Source: Cerrena zonata (lineage: Eukaryota > Basidiomycota > Agaricomycetes > Polyporales > Cerrenaceae). From it: DNA of 64,000 bases. The stretch's first letter is position 1. Each line of letters starts with the position of its first letter. Positions 24,211 to 35,700 of the stretch are shown one piece after another. A program made the translations under genes and the position numbers. Where the stretch lies: assembly GCA_038087015.1 (NCBI GenBank), contig JASBNA010000002.1, positions 434,001-498,000 of the forward strand, in the 5' to 3' direction. The notes beneath the pieces were generated by a model. The model worked only from the letters and a program-made list of their open reading frames with translations. It ran no database searches and had not been told where the DNA came from.

Positions 24211-26996
24211 TCAATCCACCCTAATCTTCGACCCCATCTCAATCTCATCCAACCGACTCTTCACCTTCCTCTTCGAAGTCCAGTTCTTCACTTTCGTATC
24301 CAACGCAGGGATCCCGAATCCTCTCCCATTGAACGCCTTTCGGAATCCAGGACCATCATAGTTGATGGTGTCGTCGAGGGAAATGAGACGGGGCCAGTTG
24401 ACGTATTCGAGCCCGTGGGAGATGATAAAGGAGAGTGAGAGGGTGACGAGGGAGAACCAGAAGAGGAAGTAGTAGAGGAGGGAGTAGTCTGTGAGAGTGA
24501 GAAGAGTGTCAGTTAGGTGTGGGTGCGATAAGGTTTATGAGAATGCAATTGGGACTTACCGGAGGAGCGGGGGAGAGTGAGACCTGCCAAGATCATGAAG
24601 ACAGAGAACCACAGAAGGTAAGGCATCTACGAAAGGGATCAGTTACAAATTCGATATTTACAGAGAAGGCTATACGTACTGCTCGGATGACCAGTGGTCT
24701 ACGATCAGCGACGAGACTCGAAGGTGACCAATTACGCTTTGGCACCCAAGCACCGGTCATCAAGTCATATGCATCCTGTAACCAATTCCTCAGTGAGCTT
24801 CTGCATTGGATGCGGTGACTTGAATGGTAAACTTGCCTGTCTCGCACCATCAAAGAAGTTGTTCTTCAGGTACCGTGTAACGGACTTCTGCCCATCCTCT
24901 AACTGTCCCATAACTGACATCTTACCAGTTCGGGTGAACTCTGTCTTGAGAGCACCAGATCCAGCATACGCCAGCGAGATGAGGTTCGCATGGTCGGACC
25001 ACACTACAAAATGCAAAGGCCAAGTCAACAAATGATCACAAGACCAGAACTGATCCTTTGGAACCTACTTTCCCTGAAATCCCGATTGAGGTCCTCATAG
25101 TTCTCCACATTATCATTCTCTTGGAGAATACCCAAAGCCTTCAACTGCCTGTTAAGCGTCCACTTGGCAATGGCTGCTTGAGCGACATTCGTCCTATCCA
25201 AGTTGTCCATACAGTTTGTTCGCACGATGCCAGTTTGCAATTTGGATGGATCGTGTCTTGAGGAGTCCAGGTGGAAGTAGCCGTACTTCAGAGGTCAGGT
25301 TCGACCTTCTCGATGAGAACACTGATACGGTCCCATCGGAGGTTCTTGCATTCGTTGTGGAAATCGAAGTATTCGTATCGAACGTTAGGGAAGGTTAAGC
25401 TAACGAAGGTGTCTATGCGTTAGCCCTCCACTAAGTGTAGGAGCACATCAAAGACCAGACGGACCTCAGTAACATGACGTTCATATGCCTCCTTCACTGG
25501 TTGTTCATGACCTTTGTGGTTCACAAGGTTCACAAGACTTTGCTCGCCATATTGAGCAGTCTGTTGATCAAAATGCTTTTTGGTCGCATCAAGCTAACAA
25601 ATAAAGATGATCAGCAACACAGCTCATGATCTTCTCCATACCAGTCCACCGCATCACACAATCATCATGATAGTAGGAAAATACACTTACAGAATCTTGC
25701 AGCCCCATGACCACGACATCTGGTTTGTACCTCAAAGTATTCACTTCGGCCCAGAATACCGGCACACTTCCTCGAATCTGAACGAAACTAAGCTGAACAC
25801 CGCTCTCCTCAGAGCTTGAATCCGCTTTAGGCGATTCCACAAGGAGGATTTGTTCAGTTTCGTTAAAGTTGGCCACGTTTCCATCATGGTCGATACCTCG
25901 ACGGAAGTATCGTGTTCCTGCTCGGTAACGACATCTTCGGCTGATAAGACCGAGTTTAAGGTTTTGGCCGTTGATACGTGTCGGACGGATGTCAAATGCT
26001 ATATTACGAATCGAAATGAGTTGCATATAAACGAGTGGAGAGAATGGAGACGCACTTCCGAATGTTAGGGGGAGAATGTATGGGCTAATCTGTGAAGAAA
26101 GTAATGATAAGTATGAAAGTTTCTTGGCGTTATTGGATCTGAAGAGTAACATACGTTCTGGTCGGGTTTTGATAGAGTAACATCGATAAATCTACCTTGC
26201 AAGTATCTATTCGCCGTTTTGTAAGTAAAAAATACAACCGACCCTGAGCATTCAGAACATACTTGTTCCAGAAGAACCTATCATCTGCCTAAACACACAA
26301 GACATGAGGCAACACATAGCATTCGCTTAAAAATGTCTGAACTTACCACCTCCCACATGGCTTTCCCCTCGTCTTGTTTGTGTGTTGCCCACTGTGCTTG
26401 CAGTCTTCGTGTAATATCCCATCCATAGCTGAACAAGAAATTACCTCCGTACAAGTGTGAGCGAACAAGAGCTAGGAGATGTGCTTCAACCACATTTGGT
26501 GGGTTTGTGATGGAGACGTCGGGATTCAGAGGGATGATGTCGAATTCTGTTGCTCGGTAGATGTTGTGGCCCATGAGCTGTCCCTTTACCTCACGGCCGG
26601 TTAGGAGAATGATGTATTCCGCTACAGATATCTTCAGTAAGATAAATATTAAACTTGATGAAATGCATACAAGCAACCAGAGAAACCATTCCAATAATGC
26701 CATAGACAGTCTTTCCAGAACGTTCAGCAGTCGGAGGAAGAGGAGCGTTTGGGGCTATAATGCTAATTAGAATATTTTGAACAGTGGGTTGAGTTTAAAC
26801 ATACGCTTGAGGACAATACCGCCAGAATTCCGGTAAACTACCAAAGAGCGTGCGCCGATAGGCTCGACGGGGACGAAGATATAGGTTTCATTGCCGTCTA
26901 TATACCTAGGACGGTCATTTCCAAATAAGTGGTACTGCCCAGTTTTTATAGACAAAATAAAACATACAAATTGAGACGTTGGTGAAGACCCTTCAT
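24211..26996 (-). CDS. SAC1: Phosphoinositide 4-phosphatase SAC1
   Basis: Sac1 dephosphorylates PtdIns4P at ER-plasma membrane contacts and the Golgi. The start MKGLHQRLNLYIDGNE is built from two exons; the next text PVEPIGARSLVVYRNSGGIV is typical. The Sac domain continues through ERSGKTVYGIIGMVSLV, SYGWDITRRLQ, FISPYILPLTFGS, RRCRYRAGTRYFRRGID and VNTLRYKPDV. The catalytic CX5R(T/S) motif is RTNCMDNLDRTN. A C-terminal membrane segment pair (YYFLFWFSLVTLSLSFI) anchors it, and it ends KSRLDEIEMGSKIRVD. Two frame breaks lie 97 bases apart and cancel: an extra base near 25388 (LNLP then NVRYEYFDF) and a missing base near 25291 (KVEPDL then LKYGYFHL). About ten introns, roughly 640 residues. It is divergent to U2A', 191 bases apart. 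Confidence 0.9.
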
Positions 26997-27187
26997 GGTA
27001 CCTAGCCAGAGGTAGTAACAGAGAGGATGAGATGGTAGAGGAAGAAGTAAAGCAGGTAAGCAGCAATGCGGTCGCGTCACGGCGAGCCCTGAGTGCTATC
27101 CACACATGGAAAGCACCGCGTCGGAAAAGCGCACGCGGTTCATTGCAGGCTCAGCAGTCTTGAATTCCATTTCTCCTTGTACCAACG

Positions 27188-28099
27188 ATGAGGCTCACCC
27201 CCGAGCTTATTGAGGCCGTGCCTTCTACCCTCAATCCCTGCAAGGAGAGGCAGCTGGATCTCCGAGGTATGTAGCCGTATTCTTTCCTCTCGTTTCAGTT
27301 GACAAAACGCCTTGTAGGTTATAAAATCCCTGTGATCGAAAACCTTGGTATCACCAAGGTTGGTTGAATTTCCCTTTACTTTTGTATTTCTTATACTAAA
27401 TCCTTGTCTAGGATCAACATGATGCCATGGATTTTACAGATAACTCAATCACAGTCTTAGGCAACATTCCCCTTCTCCGCCGACTACGTACTCTCCTGCT
27501 TGCCAACAACCGAATATCATCCATCTCCACATCCTTACACTTATCAGTCCCTAATCTCACCATGCTAGTGCTCTCCAACAATAATATCGCCGAGCTAGGC
27601 GATCTAGAACCCCTCAAAGATGTCAAGGGTCTCAAATACTTGTCACTACTGGGAAACCCAGTGAGGGACAAGAAATGGTATCGAGAGTGGCTCATCTTCA
27701 GGATACCTGGGCTAAGAGTTTTAGATTTCCAGAGAATACGCGACAAGGTGCGTTTCTCCCGACGCGTTTCACAAATCCTCGATCGTCACAAGACTCATGC
27801 GTACGATGGCTCAGGAACGACAAACCGCCAAAGGCCTTTTCTTGACTCCCGATAACCTACCGACGTCACTCGCTACGACACTACAAACGACAGTGTCTAC
27901 AAACTCAACCAAGGTACCAGAAACAGGCGATGAGCCAAAACCGGCCACACATGGCAAAGCTGGTCGACTGATGTCGAAAGAGGAGTCGCAGAAGGTGAAG
28001 GAGGCAATTGCTCGAGCGACATCGGTGGAGGAGGTGAGGAGGTTAGAGAGGCAGTTGAAGGAGGGATACCTACCCTCATTGGAGGGCGTTGGTGCATGA
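27188..28099 (+). CDS. LEA1: U2 snRNP A' protein
   Basis: U2A' pairs with U2B'' on stem-loop IV of U2 snRNA in the spliceosome. Four exons (27188-27266, 27318-27358, 27412-27747, 27815-28099) give 246 residues without frame breaks. The N-terminus MRLTPELIEAVPSTLNPCKE is diagnostic, followed by leucine-rich repeats (RQLDLRGYKIPVIENLG, LLLANNRISSIS, LVLSNNNIAELGDLEPL, LSLLGNPVRDKKWYREW) with the LRR cap RIPGLRVLDFQRIRDKERQ. The C-terminal part is charged, with a predicted helix SKEESQKVKEAIARATS. The tail-to-tail gap with the DUF4149 gene is 159 bases. Confidence 0.93.
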
Positions 28100-28258
28100 T
28101 ATCTTGCACGCCAAAATGTATTATCTGCTGTACTACTGGTGTTTCCATCTGACCGTAATTCTATCCAGACTTTATGATGTATTGGTCCAAGCGATGTACA
28201 TTGGTGAAGCTGAGTACGAGATACGAGCACTGTTAAGAGACTACATGGAAGGATAACT

Positions 28259-29110
28259 TTACAAAAAGCCCTTGTTGGCGATCCACAAGCCGTGGAATGC
28301 AACGGCAAAGAAAGAGAATAGGTTGGCCAATGAACTAATTCCGTGAAGTTGAGCGAACTTCTTGTTGATGGCCTTCATTTCTGCGGAAACCTACAGCATT
28401 TACAACTGCTCAGTACCCTAATCTTTGCGACATAAGTAAATTTACCTACCCCCTTTTCGTTGTAACTCTTTCCCTCAGCTTTCTCTAGCTTGTGGCGCTG
28501 GAACATGGTCCTAGAAGTACTCGATTAGTAATTGCGATCCATCGGTCTAGATTCATACGCACTTGCTAGTTAAGGGTCCAACGACAAATCGGTTGGAACC
28601 TTGAAGGAACACCACAGCAGCCAAGGTGTATGCCTGAGCTACATCAGCGACCAATGGGTTCTGGATGTGTTCGACTACAGCAGGGTGGCTGCGAGCCCAG
28701 AGTGCCAACAGTCCTCCTGAAAGGAGGATGGACAGATTGAAGTAAACAGGGAAGATGCGGTGTTGAAGAGCACCGAACTGCTGCCTCGCTAGCGAAAAGT
28801 AGTTAAAGCAACCAAGGACACTTCGAGTCTAAGGTCGGGCGGTGCTTACGAAGAGCTCTATAGGCAATAAATCCTATAAATAATCTAAATTAACAAATGA
28901 CGTCGCCTTGAAGAATGTCAAATATTGTACCTCCGATGAACGAGTTCCATATTGCTGAATACAATCATTGCTGTTTAGTATAATGACAAATAGTGCATCG
29001 GAATACTACATACACATTCCGAGCAACCATGAGTACCCGAAGAGGTACCCAGATTTCAGGTTGAACAACCCAAGCACTGTGCTAGTTGAGAGTATTTCTA
29101 CGTGTCCCAT
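28259..29110 (-). CDS. TMEM205-like (DUF4149) membrane protein
   Basis: These are small four-span membrane proteins of poorly known role; human TMEM205 is linked to platinum drug tolerance. Six short exons join in frame to about 190 residues, starting MGHVEILSTSTVLGLFNL. Family landmarks are SIWNSFIGGFIAYRALPRQQFGALQ (split by introns), HRIFPVYFNLSILLSGGLLA, NRFVVGPLTSKTMFQRHKLE and NKKFAQLHGISSLANLFSF, each near a hydrophobic segment. It ends HGLWIANKGFL. The first junction uses a GTATGT donor that puts Ser before IWNSF. Three exons are under 70 bases, so gene finders may miss the 5' end. No frame breaks. Confidence 0.75.
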
Positions 29111-29456
29111 GTTGAATGCGTTGAATTTGAGTTCTTGCACACAGGCAGGGATCTGTCAAGTGGGTAGTAGAGTTATGGGCGCAGGGATGACCTATCGTAC
29201 TACTCCTATATACTCAGCGTGAGCGTTCGCCTTTATCGTGGGAGTAGCCCAACACACCCGGGCAGAAAACGGGAACTTAGCGTCAGACAAGATGACTAGA
29301 ATTGGCTTCCAGGTGAGCTCTAGACAATATACATGTGATAGTACAAGTGCCAGCGAAGACAGCTTATGGAACTGATGTTACATGGAGGGAAACTGGTCCG
29401 ATGGATACAGCGATATACTCGGCGTTAGTCATGACAGTCGGTCTAACTAGTAGAAA

Positions 29457-30854
29457 CTAGAATGCATCCATAATTCCTCGCCCTAGTCGCCGTCTACCTC
29501 CACTTGGGCCTCGTTCCTCTCGTTGGGCAGTAAATACGATGTGTTTGTCCACGAGCTACAAAACAGAGTAAGCATTCAGAGAGAATCATTAGAAGTCACG
29601 GTGATGCTTACGTCATTAAGGATGTTTGTCGATTTTGTCAACGCAGATAGGAAAGCTGTCAGTTGGACGTCCTCGTATTCCTGTCATGATGGTTCTCAGA
29701 AATGGTCAAACGAGGATGCGGAGTTTACTGACCTGATCGAATTCTTCTCTAAATTCTTTATGCTCGCTTGCTGGTAATGAGGCAATCAGGGCTGACAGAG
29801 ATCGGAGGGTTGCATGGTCTTTCACAGCTTGACCTAATTTGAAATGTGTCAATATAAGATCTACTCTAATCGGGGACATTTGAAGGACTAACCTGCCAAC
29901 ACTTCCGAAACATATTTGACCAAAAGCAGTATTCGGTCTTGCAACATCTTCACAGCCGCCCTCTGCGAATGGAGATGTGATTCCACTAAAAGATGACGTT
30001 TGATATCCGATGGCTATAGAGGTACTCTTCGACAACTTACGATTGGTGCTTCCTCCACCGCCCTTCGCGGTCCAGTCTACAGCGATACGTTCCGCCTCAC
30101 CTGTCTCAACTGTGTACGACGCCTCGATGAACACAGATCGAGTCTTGCGATCTCTGATTTCTATTGTCGGTTCATAGGCTTTGAAAGGAAGAGATGCTGC
30201 TGCTAATGCAGCAGCTGAACCAGTTCGCATGGGTTTAAGAACCAACAATAGTGGCGTCGGGATTATCATTGCGAACTGATGAATATAGTTAGTTAACACA
30301 TTTCAGGCATATTTCAGCATGTTGACGAGTACCTGTTCATGGAATCCTATATGCTTGGATGTGGGATGGGAGGCAACGGTATACCAACCAATGAACTCAA
30401 GGGACGGGAATACTTGCTTGTCTATGTATCTAATGAGAATCAGAGACACAATTAAAGCATGGAACTGACTGACATTGATCTCGTCGCGCTACAAAGAATG
30501 TTTGGTCAATGGTTTGTTGATCAGCCTCAACTGCCAGTTCGAATGTGTTTACGATCTCGACTTCACGTCCATTTTGAGTACCAAGTAAGGCTCCTAGGAC
30601 TGCATATGATCACAATAAACCTCTGTCGAAGATGAAAGTCATCCAGTCTTACCAAAGGGAACATTTTTCTGTTTCTGAAGCTTCAGACGAGTGAGATGTT
30701 CAGAAATATTGAGGATTGGAAGTGGGTGGCTGAACACGCCTCATTAGTGTGTATTAGGGTCCTGGTCAATGTCCACATACAGTGCGATAGTCAGACCGCT
30801 GGTAGTGGTGGAAGGAAGCACTACAGGAAGTTCATCGGTATCCATGGATGTCAT
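29457..30854 (-). CDS. CSN6: COP9 signalosome subunit 6
   Basis: CSN6 is the inactive MPN-domain partner of CSN5 in the COP9 signalosome, which removes Nedd8 from cullins. The text follows the family: LHPLPILNISEHLTRLK, VLGALLGTQNGREVEIVNTF, YKQVFPSLEFIGWYTVA, FAMIIPTPLLLVLKPM, ETGEAERIAVD, then ESHLHSQRAAVKMLQDRI and ILLLVKYVSEVLA for the C-terminal helices. No JAMM metal site is present, as expected for CSN6. Introns are frequent and all in phase, including one whose acceptor is the second AG (ATACATAG). The product ends LGRGIMDAF. The start ATG at 30854 has a second in-frame ATG four codons in. It fits with the nearby F-box gene and BLM10 as protein turnover functions only in theme. Confidence 0.88.
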
Positions 30855-31139
30855 CTTATACGGGCAATGAAGGTGGTATGTAGTCAGTTACGATGAGCTC
30901 AGGCCAAAATTGAAGATGGACTCGTCGGAGACTCAGACAGGACGCGGCATGATCGAGCCAAGCGCCCTCGTCCTTGCTCCAATATAAATTAAAAGCGCAC
31001 GAATATGCTTATACTAAGCTGTAATCCCGTCACTCACATAAACGTACTTATGTGTGGATTAGTAGTGCATTAATTCTATAACCTCACTCCAGTCCTAGGC
31101 ACTTAATAAAATATTAGGCATATAAATGATACCTCGATT
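30855..31139. other. CSN6 promoter region up to tRNA-Thr
   Basis: 285 bases, AT-rich, no supported gene. A TTTT run on the minus strand (31108-31111) is the likely terminator of the tRNA. Confidence 0.5.
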
Positions 31140-31218
31140 TCCCATTAGCCGACTTGAACGACTGACCTCGTCATTACGTAATACTAGTGACGCGCTCTAC
31201 CAGCTGAGCTAAACGGGA
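31140..31218 (-). tRNA. tRNA-Thr(AGT) with a 7-base intron
   Basis: The acceptor stem TCCCGTT pairs with AATGGGA (one G-U). The D arm is GCTC/GAGC, the anticodon stem CGTCA/TGACG and the T arm AGTCG-TTCAAGT-CGGCT. The loop reads CTAGTA, then TTACGTA, then A: anticodon AGT with a 7-base intron after position 37. A and B boxes are good. A T4 run on the same strand lies about 29 bases downstream. Confidence 0.88.
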
Positions 31219-31348
31219 TTTGTATCCTAAGTGAATATTTATGTTCAGGATTTGAAGTTATGAAGTCCCATCTGGAGGCCATAGGACGATACTCATGAAA
31301 GAGTTGTGGAATATTTATTCAATACTTCTAGCATCAACAGAAAGTGAC

Positions 31349-32391
31349 TTAATTTCCGACGTCATTAAGCTTCTCACAAACAGAACGTTTCAGCTATTGA
31401 GTAAGGATATTTGAGCGAGTTTTCGTGAAGTCGATCAAGAAGGGCTTACAGGTGGACTGAGGCCATCACCTTCAAAGTAGGCAAGGAAGAATTCACGGGC
31501 GATCCAATCATTTTGCACAGCACCAAGGTCACGTACGATTAAATTCCTAGGTTGATTAGCTTCTGGAGGTGCAAGCAAGATATCGAGTGGTGTGTGCTTC
31601 GCCAACGGCGAGTTAGGGAACATAGATTTGAACTTGCGCAGAGGAGATTGGGCAGCTAGTTCCTCTTCTTGTGATAGAGTGTTTCGTTTCCGACAAAGTA
31701 CCATGCGCGCTTGGAGTGCTCGGATGAACCCGTCTCGTAGGTGTCCATACGATGTTGACCGTGTAGGAACTGGAGGATTTAAACCTGACGTATCCATTAG
31801 ATGAATGTAAAGAGCTTACCAATTCGCATGACGCATGCTGAATTGCGTACTATGTGATCGAGCTTCTCTTCTTCAGAAGCGGATTTAGGGATCTGGAAGA
31901 TGTCAGTCGGTCGTTTATTGAATATAATCATACCGCGTGGCATACATTGATTTTGGGGTTGTCCAAGTCAGCATAAAATCCAACCGAATACACTTTGATT
32001 CCAAGAAAAGATACTGTTCTTACACCCAAACCTACGAGGGTGAAAGTAGGAAGGGGAGTTTTTGACTGAATGTGAAGCTTGTTCGGGAAAGCAATGGACG
32101 TCGCAGGATCGACTAGAGAAGCATGAGACAAATAATACACAATACACAATACACCATACCTGTTGTATCCTGCACCCCAAATGACTTGAACTCCGAGTCC
32201 AGATGCACAGTAGAAGCTACAGCACACGCAACTGACAGGCCGAGCGCTGAAGTCCACAGCAACGGCCGCAACACGCCACCTCGTAATTGGATAGCATGAG
32301 AAACAAAGTTCCGAGTAGTGGAGGGGCCTGTTGCTCTATGTAAAGAGCTAGAGAATGCCCTGGACGCTGCACGCTGGAATAAGTATAGCAT
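31349..32391 (-). CDS. AIM18: Chalcone isomerase-fold mitochondrial protein, AIM18 type
   Basis: AIM18/AIM46 proteins have a chalcone-isomerase-like fold and sit in mitochondria; their role is not well defined. The product starts with an Arg/Ser-rich presequence (MLYLFQRAASRAFSSSLHR) and a hydrophobic segment (LLWTSALGLSVACAVAST). The domain follows: PTFTLVGLGVRTVSFLGIK, VYSVGFYADL, RSTSYGHLRDGFIRALQAR, AQSPLRKFKSMFPNSPLAK, IVRDLGAVQNDWIAREFF and LAYFEGDGLSPPLK. The last intron (GTAAGCCC...CAATAG) must be removed to reach the ending KRSVCEKLNDVGN; without it the frame stops soon after PP. Five exons, no frame breaks. It is divergent from BLM10, 315 bases apart. Confidence 0.82.
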
Positions 32392-32706
32392 CTTGCGTTT
32401 CGTGTCAGTGAAAGTTAGGATTCAGGAACAATTTGGATGAATACTACGTCGAGTGGAAAGCGCCCATAACAATGATCTAAGCGCCACGTGGAAAAGTGAT
32501 CTCGGAGACGAAATCAAGATCCTTTCTGGTCCTGGTAGGAAGTACGCGTCGTTTTGTGCTCCATTTCAGATTGTTTGTTCGTCTTCCGCGCAGTCCATAG
32601 GTTGAACTAGACCAGACGACGCGTAAGCAAGGGACTCGTAATCCATTCATTGCAACTTATATAGAGCCACCTAGGTCAGATTTGTTCCCCACATTTCCTG
32701 ACCCAC
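32392..32706. promoter_or_regulatory. Shared divergent promoter of AIM18 and BLM10
   Basis: The 315 bases between the two start codons must serve both genes. TATATAG occurs at about 32659-32665, roughly 45 bases before the BLM10 ATG, and CACGTGG (a CACGTG core) at about 32486. Confidence 0.45.
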
Positions 32707-35700
32707 ATGGACGTCCAATCACTTACTTCCTCTCTTGGGGTAGACGTAGCATCCCAGTTAGCATCCTACATCCGCAACCAGCCTGGTATGGACGACAATG
32801 ATATGTCGATTCCAGACTCTCCAGTCGATACTGGAGAGTCCACGCCACAGTCTACGTTCGAGAAACAACGAGCCGCTTTACAGACTTATCTTGACTCTGT
32901 CCCTTATGACTGTGAATCAATTGATTATATGCAGGAACGGCTTGAGGAAATCGTCGGCAAGATCGTGATCTGTGCACAAACCAAGAACTGGCTTTCTCTC
33001 ACTACCTGGGATGGTATGTTACAATGGTAAGCCACAACAAGTATCGCTCAGAGTCTTGAATGGTATTCTAAACCATCCATCCGAATGTAGCTGGCTATTA
33101 TTACGCTACCCAATGACGACTGCCATTCGTGCCAAGCTTGTTCGACTCTACTATGAGCTTTGTCTTGTTCCTGGGCTTGAGCCTCGTGTTGTGAGAAGCT
33201 GGGCCGACATGATCTCTCGTCTTCTCTGTAGCAAAGCCGACCAAAGGAGGCGATTGGAATCCACCGATCTCCAACTACCTTGGGAGCCGTTATGGCGAGT
33301 CTTGCAAAAGGAACTTTGGCCAAAGAAACGGCTCCAAGAATCTTCGTACGTTTACCATTGAAATATTGAGTCAATGAAATAACATCTGAGATCTTGCAGA
33401 CGGAATATGGTCAACATCCTTCTCTACGTAGCTGAACATAGTAGCAGATATTACCCTACTGAAGAAATCCCCAATATGTTGTCAGCGTTCATTCCAATGG
33501 TCACAAAGGATGTACGTGTAGTGCAAGGCTATTCTTGAGGTGTACTAATATATATATCTCAGACAATTTTGACTATGATACCTGTGATGACATCCTTCTT
33601 GCCCGCTGCTAATCCGCATCTTTACATGCCGACTTTCTTTAGATTATGGGAAGCCTTTAACTCCTCCATAATTGATGACCGATTGCTTGACCTGTGCGGA
33701 GTGTTATCAGAAGAATTTGTCGCAGGTAAATCTGGCGACGCTGGTGAAGCAGCTGCCGACTATAAGGATGTTGGTATCTGGTCAGAGGCCGAGTGGACCA
33801 TCCTGATTGGCCACACACTTAATTCTATGAGTGAGGAATTTCAATATTCACTTGGAGAATGATGTGAGCTGACAATGTACCAGATGTACCAGTGGGAGTC
33901 GTCAAGGTGAGAATCTTTTTTCTGAATAACTTGATCAATCTGCGAACACAGACATTAGGGTGCGAGTACGACCGCTACCCATGCCGATACCATGGGAGAT
34001 CGTCAGTCATTGAGAATCAGAAAGTCCACCAGCCGGTTCAGTATGTATTCCGTCCTACATGCGAAAATTTTCGTCTTAAAACCTACTTGCAGACGCACTG
34101 GCGAAGATCATAGTTTTTTCGATGTCACTCGATGGGCCTATAAGGACTGATATCGCCAGTCCAGGTTTCCTCGCGGGCTCTCGTGCCATGGACTCTCTCG
34201 ATAGGTTGATCACAAGTACCGAATCGTATTTCCACCCATCGAATTCTGGACATTGGACTTTGGCTGTGAGTCGTTACGCGGTGGTTCTAGGGTATGTACT
34301 AACCCATAAAATAGCTGACAGGTTTCGTGCATCGGCTTGCTGTGGAGTTTTGCAAAAGGTGGAACGAAGAGAAACTCCGAACCTGCAAAACACCTGTGGT
34401 AAGCCCGAACATAATTTTTCCCGGCTCTTCCTTCATATGATCAACCATCTCTAGGGTCGACGACTCACGCCTGCGATCCGGCATGCTTTCATTACCACAC
34501 TTCGTACACCTACATTGCTCGCAATGTTTGCCAAAGATCCTCTTTCTTCCAGCTATGCGCAAGGCGCTCTCCGGCTATTAGCTATGCTAGAGCCAAACCT
34601 AGTCATGCCAGAACTTTTAGAACGAGCTTACAGCGGGCTCGAAGTGATCAACGAAACCCATAGAACGACTGCTGTGATGACTATGCTCTCTGGTGTCGCT
34701 TTACCTTTGGTCAACGAGAAGATCTGGCTCGGTGGTCAGAAACATATTCTACCATTGCTTGAGTTGTGCATACCCGGAATTGATTTGGTAGGACATTATA
34801 TTATCGTTGTCTGAAATGTCCCACTCATCATTGGCTCGTAGAATGATCCTATGAAGACCCTCTGTGCTTCGATGTTCATCGTCTCCATCACACAGCATAT
34901 CAAACTGGGTGACCTATCTATGCACCACGGGGCCCCATTGGCGGACGACGTTCCCTCCGAGGAACTTATGGATGTTGATGACCGTAATCATCTTCCTGAC
35001 GGCACTGAGAATCCCGCAATTCTGAGCAAAGAAGAAGAGCGAGCTCTAACACGGGAAAGTACGGCCGGATTCGCTGGTGAGTTTCAGGGTCTACGCTTCT
35101 CGAGCTAGGAAAACTGTCTGATCGTTTATAGATTGGGTCGCATCTCTCTTCCGTCGAGTCTTTGCATTGTATGAGAATCTGCCCGAGGAAGGTGGTAGAC
35201 GAAACACTACTGGTGGCAAGATGGAGGAAGCTGTGATCAAATCCATCAAGGGCACTCTCGATGTTCTCTGTCTGCACCTCTCCGATCAACTGTTTGATCT
35301 GGCCCTGAAGTTGGTCTATGATTATGCCACGACAAATGCCAGATCCAATGCCGTGAGGGCATTTGGTCAACTTGTTTCCTGCCTCGCTCGAGTCAAACCC
35401 GACAAAGTTATTGCCAAGTTCCTGCCTTATTGTATTAACCAAATTCAAGAAGAGCTGAAACATGGTGCCTCAAGCATCCGAACAACTTCGACACACCAGG
35501 CGGTGCCCTCTGATACCACGTTGCATTGGAGTAAGTATGACAGCCCCCAAATTCTTGTTCAACTCGACTGATTCATCTACTCAGACATGTCAATATTACG
35601 CGGGTGCCTTGGTTATGGCGGTTCAACGGTACGTCTGTGTTACTTTGTTTTTTTTCACGTATAGAAGCTGATCTTTCGTTGTTAAGTTACTTCAATACAA

